Shown: positions 58,701 to 64,000 of the stretch, piece by piece
Numbering within the stretch: position 1 is the stretch's first letter
Layout: the number at the start of each line of letters is the position of its first letter
Source: Siderastrea radians
Lineage: Eukaryota; Cnidaria; Anthozoa; Scleractinia; Rhizangiidae
DNA: 64,000 bases
Assembly (NCBI GenBank): GCA_964017195.1
Contig: OZ024889.1
Location: 53,166,711 to 53,230,710 of the forward strand
Direction: 5' to 3'
The notes under the pieces: generated by a model
Seen by the model: the letters and a program-made list of their open reading frames with translations, nothing else
Database searches by the model: none
What the model was told of the DNA's origin: nothing
Translations under genes and position numbers: made by a program

Positions 58701-60316
58701 CAAGTTTCTAGTGGACTCCAGTGCCGTTCAAAAGGCAAGGCTATCGGTAAATTCAGGCAAATCAGTTAATTAGACATAACTTACTTTAACCTAGTATATT
58801 TTTTTCGGAAAGAGAAGCAAACTCCAAATAAACAGAGTTGATATTTTCGGAAAATTTGCGCGGGTGTTGTTATTGAAGACGCGCCATCGATCCGAGGTGA
58901 AAATGTAACTTACGCTTTCAAGGACAAGTGGGAGTATTCCAGTAGAGATAGCAGAAGAGAAGAACATTCCAAACGGGTATTTCTCCGGCGTTTCCGTCGC
59001 ATTTGTACTAATATACTCTCAAAGTACAAGTTCTACATGGGTCAAATCGGTACTTCTCTTTGTAAAATCTTGCATTCGTTCCCCACCACTTACGTCATAG
59101 GCTACCAAAATGACCGCTGACACACCCATTCTGCGCCGCAATGCTGTTGGCCCAAACTCGCAGTAAAATTATTTTTTTGAGACCGAAAGTAAGCCAGTAG
59201 ACAGAAAAAAGTTTCAAACATTAATATTTATGGTCTAAGCTTTAAGAAAAAAAAATACTTGATTTTTGACTTCAGTTCTCCTTTAATTCATTACCTTTAC
59301 AGCCATAGAGCTCCACCCTCATTGATATGTGACCATGCCAAGCTGTTGGTCGAAAACGGATGTAACGTGCCTTGAAGGGTGGTTTTATGTCATGAGAAAC
59401 AACAGTATCCGGGTCTGTGTTTCCAACAAACTCCTAAATTAAACAGACACGAAGACATTAATAAATACAGGCTGATTCGTATAGTGAAACTGGTGTAAAA
59501 TTTCAATCATATTCAACAAATTTAGACTGTCCGCATTTCGGTGAAGAAACTATACCGTGTCTTGACTTTTTCCTTGCTCTCTGTAGTACTGAAAGCTAAA
59601 GCCATCATAACTGTACTGCAGTTTGTACTTGGTCACCCAGTGGCTGTAGCCAGTTTTTCCTTGAGTTGCTACACGTGTTACAGCAGTTTGCTGATTACCC
59701 AAATCAACCTGAAGCCATTGATTGACATCATTTCTATCAGCTGACCACGCTCCTTTCTCTCCCACTCTGCCTAGGATGGAGGCGTTTTTGGCATCCCACT
59801 GTGAAGAGGCACTAATTTGCCCGTCAGAAATCCCACCATTCTCCATGCCGAGCGCTCCTGTACACTCTGATATCGACATATAGATACAAAGGCATGTTAG
59901 TTTCTGTTCATGGTCATCTAGCATTTTTTTTGTGTAAAAGGCCCCCTTAGCGTTGTGGTCAGACAAAACCTCCTAGTGAGTGTGTGTGTGTGTGTGTGTG
60001 CTGCAAGGCGAGGGCGGAAAAAGCCCATTCCATAATACTTTGCATCTTGAATTTCTATTTTTCGAAGAAAGTGGGACTGCTGTTGAGGGTAATAAATAAA
60101 CTAAATACAAACCACTACAGTCGACTGTGTTCTCATCCTCGCTCCAGGCTCCCACAATTCCGCACCGAGTAGACGAGGGGCCGCTGACTTGATAACCATG
60201 GGCGCAGGAGAAAGAACAAGTTGACCCATAATCTTGATTGGATGTGAGACAATGGGAAGGCGAAACACGCACACTGCCGCCAAGAGTAAGGTTTTGGCAC
60301 TTGGGTACAGGTGATG
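37594..60316 (-). CDS. Receptor tyrosine kinase: Sushi, F5/8C, LamG-like, FN3, TM, split kinase (5' end not found)
   Basis: Fourteen exons joined in phase: 60316-60113, 59866-59556, 59433-59295, 53714-53663, 53472-52946, 49453-49151, 48267-48093, 46732-46527, 44153-43969, 43518-42391, 41568-41354, 39425-39385, 38218-38122, 37792-37594. All introns are GT-AG, and the sum is 3,782 nt, giving 1,259 residues plus stop after two leading bases. The protein is a single-pass membrane receptor that would phosphorylate tyrosines after ligand binding. The kinase has [15 protein letters not shown], the helix-C Glu (FLQEIELM), [22 protein letters not shown] and SDVWSFGV, so it should be active. An insert of about 360 residues splits the lobes. 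The ectodomain combination does not match any vertebrate receptor class known to me. The first coding exon(s), including the signal peptide, are missing and may lie beyond 64000. Confidence 0.92.
38122..38218 (-). CDS. RTK exon: helix F-G region
   Basis: 97 nt, acceptor aattattag, donor GAGAT|gtaagt. Reads [20 protein letters not shown] then [13 protein letters not shown], the usual P-Y-x-G-(9)-L..GYRM..P segment. Phases 1 and 2 match its neighbours. Confidence 0.92.
38835..39033. repeat. Degenerate pentanucleotide repeat (CATAC/ACAGT types)
   Basis: The block runs from cctatcccatcctatac-like units into acagtacagtacagtatagt units. It lies inside a kinase intron. Confidence 0.85.
39385..39425 (-). 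CDS. RTK exon: helix F (41 nt)
   Basis: Short exon, acceptor gttttag, donor ATGG|gtaaga. Reads [13 protein letters not shown]. Too short for ORF searches; found by phase and motif. Confidence 0.92.
40190..41340 (-). mobile_element. Decayed non-LTR retrotransposon fragment
   Basis: On the minus strand the frames read [20 protein letters not shown] and [11 protein letters not shown] (41311-41027), [19 protein letters not shown] (40928-40530) and [20 protein letters not shown] plus HLLFHCPKY (40529-40191). This is the order of the C-terminal third of LINE polyproteins, ending in a CCHC-like zinc knuckle. Several stops, including one in frame at 40532-40530. The 5' end is truncated within about 15 bases of the kinase splice donor at 41354. 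Confidence 0.8.
41354..41568 (-). CDS. RTK exon: catalytic and activation loops
   Basis: 215 nt, acceptor tatacag, donor GATGT|gtaagt. Reads [30 protein letters not shown], one activation-loop Tyr ([11 protein letters not shown]), [16 protein letters not shown] and KSDV. The catalytic Asp, Asn and DFG are intact. Confidence 0.95.
41569..42390. other. Kinase intron, no extra feature seen
   Basis: AT-rich intron. A run of g/c-rich homopolymer sits near 42242-42262, inside an unused extension of the insert ORF. Confidence 0.5.
42391..43518 (-). CDS. RTK exon: giant kinase insert domain plus start of helix E
   Basis: 1,128 nt, phase 0-0, acceptor tttttcag, donor GGAATG|gtaagt. The first ~360 codons are hydrophilic, rich in K, E, D, N and S (for example [20 protein letters not shown]), with no recognisable fold and three tyrosines (KNYDD, KEYET, GYKRK). 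The last residues, [13 protein letters not shown], resume the kinase. No stops occur across 376 codons. Kinase inserts in known RTKs sit at this exact point but are usually much shorter. Confidence 0.9.
43969..44153 (-). CDS. RTK exon: helix C to helix D of the kinase
   Basis: 185 nt, acceptor tttccag, donor CAG|gtgaga. Reads [44 protein letters not shown]. The salt-bridge Glu and the hinge (LEYV) are visible. Confidence 0.93.
44154..45389. other. Kinase intron, no gene seen
   Basis: Contains a minus-strand remnant-like frame near 44676-44858 ([16 protein letters not shown]), possibly retroelement debris. No other feature was recognised. Confidence 0.35.
45390..46445. mobile_element. About 1-kb element with 100-130 bp inverted ends built of short repeats
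   Basis: The left end reads cggcttactgtaatttgcg, (aaacg)n, then repeated gaaatgaaaatctgtatttg units. The right end carries the complement, with the cagattttcatttcgcaaa units, (gtttc)n and cgcaaattacagtaagccg. The interior has no recognised gene. Confidence 0.75.
46527..46732 (-). CDS. RTK exon: juxtamembrane and kinase ATP-binding loop
   Basis: 206 nt, acceptor ttattaag, donor CTTG|gtgagt. Reads [20 protein letters not shown], then ERVVAIKVL. The glycine loop and the beta-3 Lys are intact. An insertion ([19 protein letters not shown]) lengthens the beta2-beta3 turn. Confidence 0.93.
46733..47331. other. Kinase intron, no gene seen
   Basis: No recognisable feature. Confidence 0.4.
47332..47992. 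mobile_element. MITE-like element with imperfect terminal inverted repeats
   Basis: The left end gggcccgtttacatggagag is matched in inverse by the right end ctcccttcatgtaaatagcccc. About 660 bp, without coding capacity. Confidence 0.55.
48093..48267 (-). CDS. RTK exon: transmembrane segment
   Basis: 175 nt if the AG before 48267 is used; ttgcag before 48261 is an equal in-frame choice. After a short linker it reads [18 protein letters not shown] followed by RYRRSKR, a single-pass helix with a basic stop-transfer. Donor AGAG|gtacg, phase 2. Confidence 0.88.
48268..49150. other. Kinase-gene intron, no gene seen
   Basis: No recognisable feature. Confidence 0.4.
49151..49453 (-). CDS. RTK exon: fibronectin type III domain
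   Basis: 303 nt, phase 1-1, acceptor tcaaaag, donor ACAG|gtgtga. Reads [40 protein letters not shown] and [14 protein letters not shown]. The conserved Trp (LTW) and Tyr (TKYEF) positions are present. Confidence 0.9.
49454..50856. other. Intron, no gene seen
   Basis: AT-rich; contains two short related stretches (50220-50300 and 51450-51520) around ggtccgcaacatgacctga / ggtccacaacatgatctga, a minor dispersed repeat. Confidence 0.45.
50933..51005 (-). tRNA. tRNA-Thr(GGU)-like SINE head
   Basis: 73 bases: acceptor GGCTTGA with a mostly paired TCGAGCA, D arm GCTC/GAGC, T arm ATGGG-TTCGATT-CCCAT, anticodon GGT. Position 33 is C rather than the near-invariant T and the acceptor end is mispaired, so I call it tRNA-derived rather than functional. 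Confidence 0.5.
51117..51189 (+). tRNA. tRNA-Thr(AGU)-like SINE head
   Basis: Counterpart of 50933-51005 on the other strand, with anticodon AGT and a changed T loop (ATCGATT). Same defects at position 33. Confidence 0.5.
51697..52500 (-). mobile_element. Penelope-like element remnant with inverted terminal repeats
   Basis: The minus strand at 52294-51973 encodes a GIY-YIG endonuclease remnant in two overlapping frames: [12 protein letters not shown], then [35 protein letters not shown] and [20 protein letters not shown]. This is the C-terminal endonuclease of Penelope-like elements. Inverted repeats of about 205 bp flank it (51697-51906 and 52292-52500). Each holds the hairpin ggacggcttgactgtcc next to gaaatatcggg, similar to hammerhead-type Penelope termini. 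Confidence 0.75.
51923..51953. repeat. (AAAT)n microsatellite
   Basis: Seven or so aaat/taaa units between the left terminal repeat and the endonuclease remnant. Confidence 0.9.
52946..53472 (-). CDS. RTK exon: LamG/concanavalin-like domain
   Basis: 527 nt, acceptor tttggtag, donor AGAG|gtaaca. Reads [55 protein letters not shown] and [19 protein letters not shown], the jelly-roll strand pattern of LamG-like domains. Confidence 0.88.
53663..53714 (-). CDS. RTK exon: LamG-like domain, leading segment
   Basis: 52 nt, acceptor tttcag, donor GTACG|gtcagt. Reads [17 protein letters not shown], the usual run-in (GxYGxWxLDG) to a concanavalin/LamG-like domain. It follows the F5/8C exon in phase after a 5.6-kb intron. 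Confidence 0.85.
54070..55200. mobile_element. About 1.1-kb DNA element with inverted ends of about 170 bp
   Basis: The left end atttatatttagccggcgta with gcaaacgtttctgtagg is complemented at the right by cggaaacgcttgttacgc and aggctaatttatatttag. Inner shared blocks include the gcgaaaattggggcgagcgc and caagcgtttcc segments. No transposase seen. Confidence 0.7.
56670..56890. repeat. Dispersed repeat, inverse relative of 31840-32050
   Basis: Contains agcggagctccattgct, aaattttggttgtgacgtaa, ccgtccgtccgtccg, gggagggggagggg and gagaatgccatctttt, matching the 31.9-kb copy in reverse. Confidence 0.6.
57597..58110. repeat. Tandem repeat, unit about 215 bp, about 2.4 copies
   Basis: The phrase taagcgaagcagt recurs at about 57597, 57813 and 58027, each followed by ggtttaaa-ctatt-like sequence and preceded by agttagagaacgaaatata in the later units. 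Confidence 0.85.
58355..58645. repeat. Dispersed repeat shared with 22925-23235
   Basis: Diverged copy in the same orientation. See the entry at 22925. Confidence 0.55.
59295..59433 (-). CDS. RTK exon: F5/8C domain, second half
   Basis: 139 nt, acceptor aatttag, donor AAAG|gtaatg, phase 0 to 1. Reads [20 protein letters not shown], then ARYIRFRP and MRVELYGC, the canonical end of the domain. Confidence 0.93.
59556..59866 (-). CDS. RTK exon: F5/8C domain, first half
   Basis: 311 nt, acceptor gatatcag, donor ACG|gtatag, phase 1 to 0. Reads [44 protein letters not shown] and [10 protein letters not shown]5/8C (discoidin) domains bind collagen, glycans or phospholipids in other receptors such as DDRs. 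Confidence 0.93.
60113..60316 (-). CDS. RTK exon: Sushi/CCP domain
   Basis: 204 nt, phase 1-1, acceptor taacag, donor G|gtttgt. Reads [16 protein letters not shown], then [16 protein letters not shown] and ENTVDC: six cysteines, selectin-type spacing. Exons 5' of this one were not found in 60.3-64 kb. Confidence 0.9.
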
Positions 60317-61712
60317 CTGTTAGATAGAGAAGGAATAGAAAAAAATAATCGAAAAAAATTACTTCTTGACTAATCGAAAATCTATAGATTCGTAGATCAA
60401 CATCCTTCTTTTACCAGTTATAAGTCGTGCTTCAGAACTTTTCATATGTTTTCGAAAGCCTTTCACTTTCACAAAAACACTATTTCTTTATTCATAATGC
60501 AGATTATGCTATCGCAAGATAAACTCGAATCGTGTTTGAAGGTACACAAGTACAGTCTAGTATGCCTATCTCATGTCCAGATTGTGGGCTGATTTGGAGC
60601 TGAATTTCTCCCATTTCCAACGATTTCAAACATTGGGTGGATCCTGGAAGTTAAATAATAGTGTGAGGCTTGAGTTATGCTGTTGAAAAATATTCTTAAG
60701 ACAATAAGACCTAATTCCTCGCGAAGCAAAAGGGGGCCGAAGGCCCTCCGAGCGTAGCGAGGTTTATAAATTTTTCGCGTGGGGATCACGCGAGGATCTC
60801 TTAGGGCAGTCAAATCTCGATCTGCCTATATATTTTTCGAAGGTGTCCGCACAGTTGCGTAGCAACAAAACCAAATCGCGACCGCTGACAGTTGCGCACT
60901 CTCATGTTTCTTCGCTGCGAACATTTGCGTGCTTAATATGACCTGTTCATCGTCTATGAACAAGTTACTGGACCAATTTCTGATGCAAATGAGGGACACG
61001 AGCAAAGACAGCAACGCCTGATTTAGCAAGTGGCTGGAAATCCATTCCGGGGGAGATTTACCACTGAAACTCAGCGTGAACGCCGACTTGAAATTCAGCG
61101 CGAACGACGAAGGCCAAAGAGTCGACGACAAGAAAGCACGGGTAGAGAACATCGTTTACCGGTATTAAATAGCCTAGCGAAGACTAAAGCCCTCAGCAGG
61201 ACACAAACAGTAGACTGGAATACCACAGGCGAGAAATCTTAGAACATAGAAAACCACAGGCTTACCATCCTCTGTTTGTGTTGCGGACCTATGCTAGCTG
61301 AATATTAATGGCCGCTTCCGTTGTGTACAAAGGATTTTGTGAATACGATAATTAAGGCTTTTTGAACGGAAGAAAGTCAAACATGTTATTATGTGGTTGA
61401 TTTGTCGACTTAAAGCTCCGAGAGGCCGTTTTAGGAACTTGAAGTTTTACGTACTCTATAAATGTATATATTCTCACAAGGCATGCATCTTCAAGAACCT
61501 CAAATTTCCCGAATGGCTTGGGATTTCGCCAAAATTAATGAACTTAACCTTGTGCCTTTGACAAAAAAAAATCCCGGTTTCCGAAAGAACAGTCTTTGCA
61601 GTTTGATGTGGCTTGATTTTGACTCATTCGAGTCCGCCAACTGACCCTTAAAATCCAGCACAAACTTTCGAATCTGATGGAAAATTTGTTCTGCCTATGA
61701 TCTGCATAAGTT
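60317..61712. other. Sequence upstream of the kinase gene's first seen exon
   Basis: 60317-60720 matches the paralogous intron at 1588-1748 plus 5658-5900. Then a GC-richer dispersed-repeat-like block (cctcgcgaagcaaaaggggg ... agcgtagcgagg) begins and paralogy stops. No lectin or CUB exon is seen where the other copy has its lectin exon. Confidence 0.5.
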
Positions 61713-61974
61713 GCCTACTCAAAGGCATCTCAGGAATGCAGTTTTCGATGCAAATTTGAACTCGAGAGTCCCAAGCGGCCTGTTTGGCACACGAGAAACA
61801 CGTGCAAATTGTAGGAAATAGTAAAATTTAATTTCACCATTTTAATTTATTTTTATCACCGTATTCTTGGGCTGTGATGCGTGGCAGCACGCACGTGTGC
61901 CAAACAAACCGCTTGGGACTCGCGAGGTCAAATTTGCATCAAAAACTGCATTCCTGAGATGCCTTTGAGTAGGC
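61713..61974. repeat. Foldback (MITE-like) element
   Basis: gcctactcaaaggcatctca ... cggcctgtttggcacacg is complemented by cgtgtgccaaacaaaccg ... tgagatgcctttgagtaggc. Arms of about 95 bp. Confidence 0.85.
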
Positions 61975-62423
61975 ATCGATCATTTTAGCAAAATACTTTT
62001 GCTAAAATACCTTTCCAACGGATGGTGACTGAACAGATTGGCTCAAAATTATTTCCTCTCTCTACCATTATCTTTACTCTTGATGTACCAGTAATTATCA
62101 TCATATAATAATTTTTCCAAGTATGATCAAAACCACAGATTATTTCGCAAAATAGGTTTCAGTTCCCCAAACAGTGCATATTTGTGTATCAGCAATAAAA
62201 AGAATTTAAATTTTAAGTTTAGGACGTTCCCGAAAAAAATATTTGAAAGAATCATATTGGATCAGTATTAATTTATAAGAGTTTATGCTTCCCTTTTCGG
62301 ATATTGATCCTGTTAATAGATGGATTAGAAAGGACACTTTCTGTTCACAATTTGGATAGAAATGCACTCACAAGTATTGCTCTGCTCCTAGCAATTACCA
62401 CTTAATGTGTAGCGGGGATAGGT

Positions 62424-62470
62424 ACATGTATGTATGTATTTATGTATTTATGTATTTATGTATGTGTATG
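62424..62470. repeat. (ATGT/ATTT)n microsatellite
   Basis: Alternating tatgtatg and tatttatg units. Confidence 0.9.
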
Positions 62471-62531
62471 GTGTGAAACAAAAATTACTGCTTAACATTA
62501 ATTATTGATATTAATTTCATTCTGCATATAG

Positions 62532-62610
62532 TAACCAGCATCACAGTTCTCCTCGCAATGCCCAAGCAAGAACCAAGATCATGGGAATTGAGAACCTGAT
62601 CACCTTCAAC
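62532..62610 (+). CDS. Possible coding exon of an unidentified plus-strand gene
   Basis: 79 nt bounded by tgcatatag and AAC|gtgagt. In one frame it reads NQHHSSPRNAQARTKIMGIE then NLITFN without stops. I do not recognise the protein. The 3' phase (0) fits the next candidate exon. Confidence 0.35.
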
Positions 62611-62878
62611 GTGAGTTGTCTATGTGAACGTTTACTTACTTCTGAAGGTTTCACATACTATAATCTACATTCACCCTTTCCCTTAATTAACTACTCTTGC
62701 TTTCCATACCAATCGAGCCTTTAAGCCCAAATGTAAACCTGCAAATTCTCCTTACTGGTCTTCATACAGTTCTTGTAGTACTTGTGCAGAGACCTTCTTT
62801 CTACTGACATTAACACTATTCATGTTTGGTGATCAATTCCTTAATTCTTATGACCTGATTTAAGCATTGCTATTGTAG

Positions 62879-62905
62879 GGAGATGTGGGACACTGGGGCT
62901 TCAAG
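62879..62905 (+). CDS. Possible 27-nt micro-exon of the same gene
   Basis: 27 nt between gctattgtag and AAG|gttagt, phase 0-0, reading GDVGHWGFK. The phase follows on from 62610. No identity assigned. Confidence 0.3.
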
Positions 62906-64000
62906 GTTAGTGTACATGTATTATTTTATTGTGACAACTATCTAATCCAATTTTATAGTATGTTGGGGGAATGAACAAACATGTTACCACCTCAATATGA
63001 AACTCTGTGCTTTGCTTACCATTATTCTGCATTAGTCTCATTTCAATTTTGGGGTAAAAACGAATAATTTTTTTAATCCGGCTGTACCAACATTGTATTT
63101 TCTGCATTGCATCACTTTTTAGCAGTAATAGACTCCTGCTATCTCAACCATTCAACGGAAATAAAAAATTGCTTTAACTATCGACACTTGTCAATACCCA
63201 GTAAAGAGAGCAAACACTGTACAACAGCGTCTAAAGGAAATGGCCGGGTTAATGTTGGAGATAACGTGCGAGCAATTCCAAGTTGGAATTTGAACTGCAT
63301 TTCTGATAAGCCTACTCTCACCCAACCAAAATAAACAGAAAGACCCCAGTCTTGGACAACAGGTCCACAACAACACTATGCATCCTCTCTAGAGAGCAAT
63401 GTCAGAATGAAGAAAGGGTGGGAGGGGGTGGGGGGGGGGGGCTGAATGTATTTTCGTATCCAGTCGCATACAGCAGTTAGCTCCAATTAAACCCTCAAAC
63501 TCGTACCCAGGTCCTATGCATTAGATTTTAAGATGACAGGGGATTGGATGCAAGTTACATGGAAGCGACTGGGAACCAGAATGTCTATCTGAACTCCCAA
63601 TTCGGGACCATTGTGGCCACCCATCCACACCTCCAGTTAAACCGAAATTGTATCCCCTCCCCACCCCCATCGCTCAATTCTGTGGTGCACCCTTGCCCGA
63701 GCTTCGCGAGGTTATGCCAATCACGTATCTCTAGTACACTATATTATCACCTGTGTATACTACAGGCAAAGAAACATCACTTGACATGCCTTAGTGACAC
63801 TTACTAGAGTATTAACAAATCATACTTTCTTCTTTGGTAGAAGAGAATACTTAATGTCAAAACCTTTATGTGGTGGCCTCTTGTGCCACATGCACATACA
63901 TGGAAAAGAACTAAACGTCTTCACCTTTTTCAATATATTAGAGTTTGCCTTTGTAAAATAATATAATAAAGTGAACAGTTCGCAGTAGTTTAGCAAATGG
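62906..64000. other. Window end, no gene recognised
   Basis: Includes a poly-G tract near 63421-63441 and short frames without recognisable domains. Further exons of the 62.5-kb candidate could lie here or beyond. Confidence 0.4.

Larger units (their letters stand above)
55225..59290. mobile_element. Possible 4-kb unit bounded by inverted AAAGGAGAACTGAAGTC ends
   Basis: ttaaaggagaactgaagtcc at 55226 is mirrored by gacttcagttctcctttaa near 59268-59287. Second-level inverse matches occur too, around gtgacgtaagtgatgggg and ccccaccacttacgtcat. It may be one long non-autonomous element or two MITE copies in opposite directions. The interior carries repeats but no gene. Confidence 0.5.

Noticed and set aside
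60826..61152. A 108-aa ORF as the kinase gene's first exon
   Set aside because: No signal peptide at its start, no suitable splice donor with the right phase, and it falls in repeat-like sequence.
1..64000. CRISPR arrays, operons, rRNA
   Set aside because: None seen; the sequence is an animal-type intron-rich genome region.

Overview
This is an intron-rich, AT-rich eukaryotic window with spliced genes, GT-AG introns, tRNA-like SINEs, LINE and Penelope fragments and many foldback repeats. The gene families (many-domain receptor tyrosine kinases with Sushi, F5/8C, CUB and C-type lectin modules; a C2H2/tyrosine-recombinase/Myb protein; a HIRAN-like protein) point to an animal, most likely an anthozoan cnidarian such as a reef coral. 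The clade is inference from family content.

The main gene is a minus-strand receptor tyrosine kinase. I traced fourteen exons from 60316 down to the stop at 37594. All exon phases match and together they give 1,259 residues: Sushi, F5/8C (discoidin), LamG-like, fibronectin III, transmembrane helix, split tyrosine kinase, and a tail with possible SH2-docking tyrosines. Its 5' end (signal peptide) was not found and may lie beyond 64000. The kinase carries an approximately 360-residue hydrophilic insert encoded by a single 1,128-nt exon. A truncated duplicate of the last exon lies just downstream, at 36.7-36.9 kb.

From 24 kb to the left edge a second minus-strand gene carries CUB (two exons), C-type lectin, Sushi and the first F5/8C exon, running out of the window at base 1. 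Exon sizes and phases match a working receptor, and the Sushi-F5/8C part is a clear paralogue of 59.5-60.7 kb. It is damaged, however: two in-frame stops, a lost 3' splice AG and a lost Sushi cysteine. I call it a decaying paralogue.

The 11.8-kb intron between its CUB and lectin exons holds a tail-to-tail pair of unrelated genes at 7.2-13.4 kb. One is a two-exon plus-strand gene with a HIRAN-like domain, whose intron contains a third ORF within a large inverted repeat. The other is a minus-strand C2H2 / tyrosine-recombinase / Myb gene with a full R-K-HxxR-H-Y set, damaged at its N terminus. This is the best candidate here for an undescribed mobile or domesticated system.

The rest is repeat-dominated: a 3.9-kb composite insertion with a 1.7-kb direct duplication (1.75-5.66 kb), non-LTR retrotransposon pieces (0.57-1.3, 35.7-36.06 and 40.2-41.3 kb), a Crypton-like fragment (31 kb), a Penelope-like fragment with inverted terminal repeats (51.7-52.5 kb), a tRNA-derived palindrome (50.9-51.3 kb), numerous MITE-like foldbacks, and an odd GGAAC/GTTCC-rich tract (15.6-16.14 kb). 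Two small plus-strand candidate exons at 62.5-62.9 kb may belong to another gene. All domain calls come from reading motifs by eye; no database search was run.
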